Part shown: positions 1 to 5,266 of the stretch, one piece after another | How the letters are laid out: each line of letters begins with the position of its first letter | Position numbering within the stretch: position 1 is the stretch's first letter | Assembly: GCA_946479705.1 (NCBI GenBank) | Contig: CAMLHI010000119.1 | Location: forward strand, 1 to 6,467 | Length of the DNA stretch: 6,467 nucleotides | Direction of reading: 5' to 3' | Source of the DNA: an uncultured Oxalobacteraceae bacterium | GTDB lineage: Bacteria > Pseudomonadota > Gammaproteobacteria > Burkholderiales > Burkholderiaceae | Notes under the pieces: model-generated | Told to the model about the DNA's origin: nothing | The model's input: the letters and a program-made list of their open reading frames with translations, nothing else | Databases searched by the model: none | Translations under genes and position numbers: made by a program

Positions 1-1505
1 ACGCCTACACGCCGTCGTTCGGCCTGATGGGCCACGAATCGCTGATCATGCAGCAAAGCGATATCGGCGAGATCGCCAACAGCATCAAGGATTGCCTGCG
101 CTGCGGCAAGTGCAAGCCGGTGTGCGCCACCCACGTGCCGCGCGCCAACCTGCTGTACTCGCCGCGCGACAAGATCCTGGCCACCTCGGCCCTGATCGAA
201 GCCTTCCTGTACGAAGAGCAAACCCGGCGCGGCGTGTCGATCAAGCACTGGGAAGAGTTCGAGGACGTGGCCGACCACTGCACCGTGTGCCACAAGTGCG
301 TCACGCCGTGCCCGGTCAATATCGACTTCGGCGACGTGTCGATGAACATGCGCAACCTGCTGCGCAAGATGGAAAAGAAGAGCTTCAAGCCGGTGCTGGC
401 CAGCACCATGTTCTTCCTGAACGCGACCGATCCGACCACCATCAACACGGCGCGCCAAGTGATGTTCGGCTGGGGCTTCAAGGCCCAGCGCCTGGGCAAC
501 AATGTGCTCAAGAAGTTCGTCAAGAAGCAGACCAAGGCGCCGCCGCCGACCACCGGCAAGGCGCCGGTGCGCGAACAGGTGATCCACTTCATCAATAAAA
601 AGATGCCGGGCAACCTGCCCAAGAAGACCGCGCGCGCCCTGCTCGACATCGAAGACAACAAGGTCGTGCCGATCATCCGCAATCCGAAGTCGACCACGGC
701 CGATACCGAAGCCGTGTTCTACTTCCCGGGCTGCGGCTCGGAGCGCCTGTTCTCGCAAGTGGGCCTGGCTACCCAGGCCATGCTGTGGGAAGTCGGCGTG
801 CAGACCGTGCTGCCGCCGGGCTACCTGTGCTGCGGCTACCCGCAGCGCGGCAATGGCGAGTTCGACAAGGCCGAGAAGATGATGACCGACAACCGGGTGC
901 TGTTCCACCGGATGGCCAACACGCTCAACTACCTCGACATCAAGACCGTGCTGGTCTCGTGCGGCACCTGCTACGACCAGCTGGCGACCTACGAGTTCGA
1001 CAAGATCTTCCCGGGCTGCCGCATCATGGACATCCATGAATATCTGCTGGAGAAGGGCGTCAAGCTCGAAGGCGTCACCGGTACGCGCTATATGTACCAC
1101 GAGCCTTGCCACAATCCGATGAAGCTGGGCGACTCGATGAAGACGGTCAACGCGCTGATCTCCACGGTCGACAATGTCAAGATCGAAAAGAACGAGCGCT
1201 GCTGCGGCGATGCCGGCACCCTGGCGGTGTCGCGTCCGGACGTGTCGACCCAGGTGCGCTACCGCAAGGAAATCGAGATGGTCAAAGGCGCCGACAAGCT
1301 GCGCGCCGATGGCTTCGACGGCGACGTCAAGATCCTGACCAGCTGCCCGGCCTGCCTGGGCGGCGTGTCGCGCTACAGCGAAGATGCCGGTACGACGGCC
1401 GACTACATCGTCATCGAGATCGCCAAGCATTTGCTGGGCGAGAACTGGATGGCCGATTACGTCGCGCGCGCCAACAACGGCGGCATCGAGCGTGTGCTGG
1501 TATGA
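1..1505 (+). CDS. C-terminal part of FAD-linked oxidase/Fe-S oxidoreductase (DUF3683-type fusion), 5'-truncated by the window
   Basis: The frame is open from base 3, so the true start lies upstream; 500 residues are visible. Two ferredoxin-type 4Fe-4S motifs come first: CxxCxxCxxxC at bases 93-125 (CLRCGKCKPVC) and CTVCHKCVTPC at 279-311. Two CCG (cysteine-rich) modules follow: PGCG, LCCG and SCGTC at about 728-971, then HEPCH, RCCGD and SCPAC at about 1098-1355. This 4Fe-4S plus double-CCG layout is that of GlcF, GlpC and HdrD-like electron-transfer subunits, which pass electrons from a flavin dehydrogenase to the quinone pool. In Burkholderiales the layout occurs fused behind a GlcD-like FAD domain in a protein of well over 1,000 residues carrying DUF3683. 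I infer that fusion here, because the FAD part is outside the window. The substrate (a 2-hydroxyacid such as lactate or glycolate) is unproven. All cluster cysteines are present. Its stop overlaps the next start (ATGA at 1502-1505), which suggests translational coupling. Confidence 0.87.
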   Translation, partial: AYTPSFGLMGHESLIMQQSDIGEIANSIKDCLRCGKCKPVCATHVPRANLLYSPRDKILATSALIEAFLYEEQTRRGVSIKHWEEFEDVADHCTVCHKCVTPCPVNIDFGDVSMNMRNLLRKMEKKSFKPVLASTMFFLNATDPTTINTARQVMFGWGFKAQRLGNNVLKKFVKKQTKAPPPTTGKAPVREQVIHFINKKMPGNLPKKTARALLDIEDNKVVPIIRNPKSTTADTEAVFYFPGCGSERLFSQVGLATQAMLWEVGVQTVLPPGYLCCGYPQRGNGEFDKAEKMMTDNRVLFHRMANTLNYLDIKTVLVSCGTCYDQLATYEFDKIFPGCRIMDIHEYLLEKGVKLEGVTGTRYMYHEPCHNPMKLGDSMKTVNALISTVDNVKIEKNERCCGDAGTLAVSRPDVSTQVRYRKEIEMVKGADKLRADGFDGDVKILTSCPACLGGVSRYSEDAGTTADYIVIEIAKHLLGENWMADYVARANNGGIERVLV

Positions 1506-1924
1506 CGGGCTGCGAACTGTGCAATCTGGCGGGCGCGCCGGTCTACCGGAACGACAAGCTGTCCGTCATCCTGGTCGACGACGCGGCCTATCCGGGTTTT
1601 TGCCGGGTGATCTGGAACGAGCACGTCAAGGAAATGAGCGACCTGGCGCCGGCCGACCGCATGCAGTTGAACGATGCGGTCTGGCACGTGGAACTGGCAC
1701 TGCGCGACGTCATGGCACCCGGCAAGGTGAATGTCGCCAGCCTGGGCAACATGACGCCGCACCTGCACTGGCACGTAATTCCGCGCTTTGCCGACGACGC
1801 GCATTTCCCCAACGCCGTGTGGACACCGGCCGTGCGCACCACCGAAGAACCGGTACTGGCCGCGCGTCGCGCCCTGCTGCCCAGGCTGGCCGAGACGATC
1901 GCGCGGCGGATGGAGCAGGCATGA
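1502..1924 (+). CDS. HIT (histidine triad) family protein
   Basis: This is a 140-residue protein of the histidine-triad nucleotide-binding/hydrolase superfamily. The catalytic motif HLHWHVIP is intact at residues 87-94 (H87, H89, H91), preceded by the N-V-x-S-L-G-N-x-T-P-H stretch usual for the small HIT branch. Family members hydrolyse nucleotide phosphoramidates or related adenylylated compounds in the cytoplasm; the substrate here is unknown. A CxxC pair (C4, C7) at the N-terminus may bind metal. The frame stays open upstream to 1106, but I chose the ATG at 1502: the family length fits, and upstream is the other frame of the oxidoreductase gene. There is no good Shine-Dalgarno, so translation probably depends on coupling to the upstream gene through the 4-base overlap. 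The 3' end overlaps the next gene in the same way (1921-1924). Confidence 0.93.
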   Translation: MTGCELCNLAGAPVYRNDKLSVILVDDAAYPGFCRVIWNEHVKEMSDLAPADRMQLNDAVWHVELALRDVMAPGKVNVASLGNMTPHLHWHVIPRFADDAHFPNAVWTPAVRTTEEPVLAARRALLPRLAETIARRMEQA

Positions 1925-2337
1925 CCCCGACCGCATTGACCGTCCACCAGCAATCGCGCGTACTCGATATCGCCTTTGACGATGGCAGCGCGTTTTCGCT
2001 GCCGTTCGAATTGCTGCGCGTGTACTCGCCCTCGGCCGAAGTGCGCGGACACGGGGCCGGGCAGGAAGTGCTCCAGCTGGGCAAGCGCGAAGTCGGCATC
2101 AGCGACATCCAGCCGGTCGGCAACTATGCCGTCCAGCCGACCTTTACCGATGGGCACAATACCGGCTTGTATACCTGGGACTATCTGTACAAGCTCGGCA
2201 AGGAACAGGCCACCTTGTGGGCCGAGTATCTGGCCAAGCTGCATGCCGCCGGCTTCGAAGGCGACAGCGGGCGTGAGCCGGGCGCTGCCATCAAGGGCGC
2301 GCCCACCGCCGCCAAGGGCTGCGACCACCACCACTAA
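1921..2337 (+). CDS. DUF971 / gamma-butyrobetaine hydroxylase-like N-terminal domain protein
   Basis: This 138-residue protein consists almost wholly of the DUF971 (GBBH-like N-terminal) domain. Visible family marks are the opening V-H-x-x-S-x-x-L-x-I-x-F-x-D-G stretch (residues 8-22), F-E-L-L-R-V-x-S-P-S-A-E-V-R-G-H-G (29-45), the V-G-N-Y-A-V-x-P-x-F-x-D-G-H-x-T-G-L-Y-x-W core (66-86) and Y-L-x-x-L (103-107). The same fold precedes the catalytic domain of carnitine-synthesis hydroxylases and also occurs alone or with Fe-S cluster proteins; stand-alone bacterial copies have no settled function. The C-terminus ends in CDHHH, a possible metal ligand. The ATG at 1921 overlaps the HIT stop and has its own Shine-Dalgarno GGAG at 1912-1915, five bases away. 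It is the last gene of the operon before a strong hairpin. Confidence 0.92.
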   Translation: MTPTALTVHQQSRVLDIAFDDGSAFSLPFELLRVYSPSAEVRGHGAGQEVLQLGKREVGISDIQPVGNYAVQPTFTDGHNTGLYTWDYLYKLGKEQATLWAEYLAKLHAAGFEGDSGREPGAAIKGAPTAAKGCDHHH

Positions 2338-2343
2338 GCGCTC

Positions 2344-2368
2344 GTCGTCCTCGCCGTACGAGGACGAC
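2344..2368. terminator. Perfect 10-bp hairpin after the DUF971 gene; possible operon-end terminator or RNA-stabilising stem
   Basis: The arms GTCGTCCTCG (2344-2353) and CGAGGACGAC (2359-2368) pair perfectly around the five-base loop CCGTA. The stem begins seven bases after the DUF971 stop, a common place for a terminator. No T-tract follows (the next bases are AACGGAGCAC), so it is not a textbook intrinsic terminator. It may instead stabilise the mRNA 3' end or act together with Rho. Confidence 0.5.
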
Positions 2369-2470
2369 AACGGAGCACGCCAAAAGTGGCGCCCCAAGGC
2401 ACGTCGCTTTGCTCTGAAATCCCTCACCTCCCTCCAGTTCGCGATTCCCTTGAAGCCGTGACAATGTGCG

Positions 2471-2499
2471 CATTTTCCTCGCTGCGAAATTGTTATCCT
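2471..2499 (+). promoter_or_regulatory. Weak extended -10 promoter candidate for the 2602 gene
   Basis: TATCCT at 2494-2499 is preceded by TG plus one base (2491-2492), which gives an extended -10. The -35 position 17 bases upstream (CATTTT, 2471-2476) is poor. Initiation near 2506 would leave a leader of about 95 bases containing a run of eight T at 2575-2582 just before the ribosome-binding site. The rest of the 2369-2601 gap holds no gene I can support. Confidence 0.3.
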
Positions 2500-2601
2500 G
2501 CACCGCCAGGCACGGCGAGGAACTTCGGTTTCGCTGCACATTCACGCCCTGTCAGCATTTCTAGTTCAAAACAATTTTTTTTACGAAAATGAGGGGGCGA
2601 C

Positions 2602-3087
2602 ATGGCATCCTGTGGATATTGCGGCACCACCATCCTGTTCGGCGGAAAGCGCGAGGGCGAGCACAAGTTTTGTAATGACAAATGCCTGCAACAAGGGCAG
2701 TTGCTCAGCGTCGCGAACACGATCCCGCTCGAAGTCATTCAACGCCATACGCATGAAGTTCACCAGGGCGCTTGTCCCCAATGCGATGGTCCGGGTCCTG
2801 TGGACGTGCACACCTCATACCGGGTCTGGTCGGCTGCCGTCGTGACCTCGTGGTCCTCGCGTCCCTGCGTTTCCTGTAGCGGTTGTGGCACCAAGCGCAA
2901 GCTCGGGGACGCGCTGTTTTCGCTGCTGCTGGGTTGGTGGGGGTTCCCCTGGGGCATCCTGGTAACGCCGGTACAGATAGGGCGCAACTTGGTCGCCATC
3001 GTCCGCAAACCGGCGCCGGGCACGCCATCGGCGGCGCTTGAGCAGATGGTCCGGTTCGACATGGCGCGCCGGATCGGTCGAAGCTGA
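2602..3087 (+). CDS. Conserved-looking Cys-rich (zinc-binding-like), probably membrane-anchored protein of unknown function
   Basis: The product has 161 residues and no function I can name. It shows two separate four-cysteine sets: C4-xx-C7 with C24-xxx-C28, then C58-xx-C61 with C92-xx-C95 (plus C89). Both look like zinc ribbons or treble-clef knuckles. Between them the stretch P-G-P-V-D-V-H-T-S-Y-R-V-W (residues 64-76) looks family-specific. Residues about 101-134 are hydrophobic (L-G-D-A-L-F-S-L-L-L-G-W-W-G-F-P-W-G, then a V-T-P-V-Q-I-G-R-N-L motif) and could form one membrane helix or a re-entrant hairpin. The tail is basic and ends RRIGRS. The ATG at 2602 has a strong GAGGGGG Shine-Dalgarno at 2591-2597. 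I recall similar hypothetical proteins in other Proteobacteria, so it is probably real and conserved. It stands alone, with 264 bases before it and 155 after it. Confidence 0.82.
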   Translation: MASCGYCGTTILFGGKREGEHKFCNDKCLQQGQLLSVANTIPLEVIQRHTHEVHQGACPQCDGPGPVDVHTSYRVWSAAVVTSWSSRPCVSCSGCGTKRKLGDALFSLLLGWWGFPWGILVTPVQIGRNLVAIVRKPAPGTPSAALEQMVRFDMARRIGRS

Positions 3088-3105
3088 TCGCTTGGCCAGG
3101 AACAA

Positions 3106-3132
3106 GGCGCACGATTGACGCCAATCGTGGCC
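3106..3132. terminator. Hairpin downstream of the Cys-rich gene
   Basis: CACGATTG (3110-3117) pairs with CAATCGTG (3122-3129) around a four-base loop. After a one-base bulge the stem extends by GGC (3106-3108) with GCC (3130-3132). It lies 18 bases after the stop codon, so it may end or protect that transcript. No T-tract follows, so intrinsic termination is uncertain. Confidence 0.4.
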
Positions 3133-3157
3133 GCTACCGAGTGTGATCTGTACTGTG

Positions 3158-3201
3158 CCGGTTCGATTGTTGACGGACCCCGGACTCAGAACGCGAACCG
3201 G
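3158..3201. repeat. Inverted repeat CCGGTTCG/CGAACCGG upstream of the toxin-antitoxin operon
   Basis: Perfect 8-base arms sit at 3158-3165 and 3194-3201, separated by 28 bases. They lie directly upstream of the smaller palindrome over the promoter. A role as an extra regulator-binding site or as a large stem-loop is possible but unproven; 8-base arms this far apart can arise by chance. Confidence 0.3.
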
Positions 3202-3202
3202 A

Positions 3203-3217
3203 TTCCGTTTGACGGAA
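3203..3217. promoter_or_regulatory. Palindromic candidate HigA operator overlapping the -35 box
   Basis: TTCCGT (3203-3208) and ACGGAA (3212-3217) form a perfect palindrome around TTG. Its right half overlaps the TTGACG -35 hexamer (3209-3214) of the higBA promoter. HigA-type antitoxins are known to repress their own operon by binding palindromes at the promoter, and this site is placed where such binding would block RNA polymerase. Confidence 0.5.
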
Positions 3218-3237
3218 CCTTCCACACGGATTAAATT
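3209..3237 (+). promoter_or_regulatory. Sigma-70-type promoter of the higBA operon
   Basis: The -35 box TTGACG (3209-3214, five of six consensus bases) is followed after exactly 17 bases by TAAATT (3232-3237, four of six). The surrounding TTAAATTA is the most AT-rich spot in this gap. The expected start site, near 3243-3245, coincides with the higB start codon, so the message may have little or no leader. Confidence 0.6.
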
Positions 3238-3242
3238 AGATC

Positions 3243-3521
3243 GTGATTCGCTCTTTCGCCTGTGCGGATAGCGAGCGGCTTTTCGCGGGCATTGCCGTTC
3301 CGCGCTTCAAGCACATTGAACGAACGGCGATGCGCAAGCTGCTCATGCTCCACGCCGCAACGACTTTGGCCACGCTGAAAGTCCCGCCTGCAAACCAGCT
3401 GGAGGCCTTATCGAAAGAGCGCAGGGGACAGTACAGTATCCGGGTCAAGCAGCAATGGCGGATCTGCTTCCGTTGGCGGGCCGACGGTGCGCACGATGTC
3501 GAGATCGTTGATTACCACTAG
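3243..3521 (+). CDS. higB: HigB/GraT-type toxin of a type II toxin-antitoxin system (RelE superfamily)
   Basis: This 92-residue protein has the usual length and sequence pattern of HigB/GraT toxins. It opens with M-I-R-S-F and contains M-R-K-L-L-M-L (30-36), V-P-P-A-N-Q-L-E-A-L (47-56), G-Q-Y-S-I-R-V (62-68), Q-W-R-I-C-F-R-W (71-78) and the diagnostic end D-V-E-I-V-D-Y-H (85-92). The family consists of ribosome-dependent mRNA endonucleases that slow translation; the conserved basic, aromatic and C-terminal His residues are all kept, so it is probably active. The start must be GTG at 3243: an in-frame TAG at 3237-3239 blocks any longer form, and the next ATG (3330) would remove the first third. 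No Shine-Dalgarno precedes it. It is followed by higA after nine bases, in the toxin-first order typical of higBA. Confidence 0.93.
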   Translation: MIRSFACADSERLFAGIAVPRFKHIERTAMRKLLMLHAATTLATLKVPPANQLEALSKERRGQYSIRVKQQWRICFRWRADGAHDVEIVDYH

Positions 3522-3530
3522 GAGGGGAAT

Positions 3531-3836
3531 ATGACGAAGACGCTCCAACCCATCCATCCCGGCGAAATACTCAGCGAAGAGTTTTTGCAGCCGCTGGGAA
3601 TCACCGCATCGCGGCTGGCGTCCGATATCGATGTACCGGGCAGCCGCATCAGTGAAATTGTCAATGGAAACCGTGCGATGACAGCCGACACGGCGCTCCG
3701 CCTCGGTATCTATTTCGACATGGATGCGCAGTTCTGGCTCAATCTGCAGATGGAATATGAGCTGAGGCTGGCACGCGCCGCGCTTGGTCCCGAGCTCAAG
3801 GCGCGCATTCGCAAGCGGCTAGCCGCACCTGCGTAA
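3531..3836 (+). CDS. higA: HigA-type antitoxin, XRE-family helix-turn-helix
   Basis: The product is a 101-residue HigA-family addiction-module antitoxin. It starts with the family signature P-I-H-P-G-E-I-L-x-E-E-F (residues 7-18), then the helix-turn-helix L-A-S-D-I-D-V-P-G-S-R-I-S-E-I-V-N-G-N-R (29-48). The hallmark T-A-D-T-A-L-R-L-G-x-x-F-x-M-x-x-Q-F-W-L-N-L-Q follows (51-73). It should neutralise HigB by direct binding and repress the operon through DNA binding. The ATG at 3531 has a very strong Shine-Dalgarno, AGGAGG (3520-3525), overlapping the higB stop and five bases from the start. The contrast with the weak translation signals of higB would favour an excess of antitoxin over toxin. 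The C-terminal part is arginine- and alanine-rich. Confidence 0.95.
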   Translation: MTKTLQPIHPGEILSEEFLQPLGITASRLASDIDVPGSRISEIVNGNRAMTADTALRLGIYFDMDAQFWLNLQMEYELRLARAALGPELKARIRKRLAAPA

Positions 3837-3896
3837 GCGACGCGGACACGGATGCCGTCGGTATCTGGACGGTTTGCTCGTTGTGCCTGCCTGTCT

Positions 3897-3914
3897 GCCT
3901 GGAAACTGCCAGGC
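3897..3914. terminator. Small hairpin between the convergent higA and membrane-protein genes
   Basis: GCCTGG (3897-3902) pairs with CCAGGC (3909-3914) around a six-base loop. It lies in the 90-base gap where higA (+) and the minus-strand gene converge, so it could serve as a two-way terminator. The stem is short and has no flanking T-tract on either strand. Confidence 0.35.
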
Positions 3915-3926
3915 GCACGGCCTTGG

Positions 3927-5038
3927 TCATTTCTTCGGTGCGTTATACAGAGCAAGCGGCAATCCAAAAAAGATTACGAGCCATGGAAATCTGACGACGA
4001 TGTGCGCGAAGGCCAATATCATCAGACATGCGACTGCGAAGACGACAGCGAACACAACTATGGAAATGGGTTTCGCCGGCGCTTGAGCTTGTGGCTCGGG
4101 CGCCGCCGGTACAAGCGGCATCGGTGCTGGAGCGAGGACGACGGTGTCCTGTGGATCTGAGGTGCGCTCATCCATCCAATGGTACCGGTGTTTGACCGCT
4201 CCCCGCCACGGACTGGTGGTGCCGATGGCGCCCAGTTCGTTGGCGCATCGCAGTGCTGCCTCGACGGTCCAGGCGTCCAGTCGTCTCCCCCAAGCGTCCA
4301 TGCGCACCTGTTCTTCGAACGAGGCATTGTAGATGCTGTTGTCGTTCTTGCAGTTGGTGTCGTTGGAGAATTGATCCCGCTGCGCAGTCAATACTTTCAT
4401 CAGCAGATGGGGCAGCGTCATCGCCGCTGAATAGGGGAACACCGGCAGCCTGGAAAGCCCCTGGGGCAAGGAATACGTTGGCAGGTAGAACGCATGTTCG
4501 GATTTATCGGGATCGGCGGTCTTGATCTTCAGGTCTGCACGGATATCCTGGGCGAACCGGTTCCAGTCAGTAATGGGCACTTCAAGGTGCCCAGGCGCTT
4601 CCAGTGCCAGCCAGTAGGTGGCGAGCTCGCCACCATACGAAGCGGCATTGGGGAAAATGGGGAAGCGTCTGGCGTCGTTCGGAAACAGTGGGTGCTTGTG
4701 CCAGAGTGGATACTCATCGCTCAGCAGCCAGTACTGGTATCGGTCCGCGAAGTGGACGGCGATGAGGCAATCGCGTCACTCCTGGCCGCCACTACACACA
4801 TCGGGAGCTCATGCGGAAGGTGCAGCGACAGGCGTGTCGCGCCCTGTCGTTGAAGCATGCCGAGCCACAGCGTGAAGTCGTCCGCCAGCAAGGCGTTATC
4901 GTCGAGAGCGCGGAATTGAAAGCGGCTGTCGTGAAATGCTCCGTGCTGGTACCAGTCCTCAAGTGGCATGCGGCCCTGCAGAAACTGGCTGCCATAGCTG
5001 ACCAGTGTAATTTGCCGTAAATCGATACTTTTGTACAT
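3927..5038 (-). pseudogene. Frameshifted gene for a ~370-residue protein with two C-terminal membrane segments, unknown function
   Basis: Reading starts at ATG 5036-5038 with Shine-Dalgarno AAAGGGAG (5044-5051) five bases away. The first frame gives a plausible protein through residue 88 (M-Y-K-S-I-D-L ... C-V-V-A-A-R-S-D), then Ser/Thr-rich nonsense and TGA at 4721-4723. The next frame is closed upstream by TGA (4776-4778) but from there reads D-C-L-I-A-V-H-F-A-D-R-Y-Q-Y-W-L-L without a break to TGA at 3927. The span is 1,112 bases, one short of 371 codons, so a single lost base explains it. The restored protein has about 300 soluble residues with many aromatic and proline residues, a Pro/Ala linker (about 302-324) and two hydrophobic helices (about 324-349 and 351-366) ending A-P-K-K. 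I do not recognise the family. It faces the ATPase gene across a shared intergenic region. A sequencing error, or two separate chains, remains possible. Confidence 0.75.
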
Positions 5039-5108
5039 GAATGCTCCCTTTGAATCGGTGCCGCCAGTGCTGGTTCAAACCGAGAGTGTTCACGCAGAAA
5101 GCAAGGGC

Positions 5109-5131
5109 GATACCGTGTGGTCACGGTGATC
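5109..5131. repeat. Inverted repeat in the divergent intergenic region
   Basis: ACCGTG (5112-5117) pairs with CACGGT (5122-5127) around TGGT; with one bulged G (5128) the stem extends by GAT (5109-5111) with ATC (5129-5131). It lies just inside the predicted 5' end of the minus-strand message and next to the overlapping promoters. It could therefore be an operator or a leader hairpin. Confidence 0.4.
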
Positions 5132-5147
5132 GGGTCCGGTGTATAAA
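5118..5147 (+). promoter_or_regulatory. Candidate + strand promoter for the ATPase gene
   Basis: TATAAA at 5142-5147 is a good -10 box (five of six). TGGTCA at 5118-5123 is a weak -35 (four of six) with an 18-base spacer. Initiation near 5154 would give a leader of about 110 bases before the ATG at 5267. The -10 overlaps that of the minus-strand candidate. Confidence 0.35.
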
Positions 5148-5168
5148 CAGAGGCAGCGTTCGCGTGAA
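5140..5168 (-). promoter_or_regulatory. Candidate minus-strand promoter for the split membrane-protein gene
   Basis: Read on the minus strand, TTCACG (complement of 5163-5168, four of six consensus bases) is followed after 17 bases by TATACA (complement of 5140-5145, five of six). The start site would be near 5133, leaving a leader of about 95 bases before the ATG at 5038 that begins with the 5109-5131 hairpin. Confidence 0.45.
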
Positions 5169-5266
5169 AGCGAATAGTCGGCCCGAATCATAGCAGCGAC
5201 TGATAAGTCAGAATCTCTCTGAAATCCACTTCGGTAAATCTTGCCTTGCTGCGTACGCAAACCTTC

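Noticed and set aside
5..697. Minus-strand open frame (230 codons) opposite the Fe-S domain
   Set aside because: The + strand frame has all eight cluster cysteines in place; the antisense frame has no domain signature.
1106..1501. N-terminal extension of the HIT protein
   Set aside because: The frame is open, but the extension is Arg/Gln-rich text out of frame with the oxidoreductase, and HIT proteins of this type start where the 1502 ATG lies.
1588..2541. Minus-strand open frame (317 codons) opposite the HIT and DUF971 genes
   Set aside because: It runs across two well-supported genes and their junction, and its composition is that of a shadow frame in GC-rich DNA.
2575..2582. Run of eight T as an intrinsic terminator tail
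   Set aside because: No GC-rich stem precedes it; it lies just before the ribosome-binding site of the 2602 gene and is better read as an AT-rich leader.
3852..4160. + strand open frame (102 codons) after higA
   Set aside because: It is antisense to the C-terminal helices and Pro/Ala linker of the minus-strand gene, has no Shine-Dalgarno, and is of odd composition.
4494..4853. + strand open frame (119 codons) across the frameshift of the minus-strand gene
   Set aside because: It looks fairly protein-like, but the minus strand carries a good ribosome-binding site, aromatic-rich sequence and membrane helices on both sides, so this is more likely a shadow.
5246..5266. TTG at 5246 as the ATPase start
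   Set aside because: It adds seven residues with no supporting ribosome-binding site; the ATG at 5267 fits the usual distance to the P-loop. It cannot be fully excluded.
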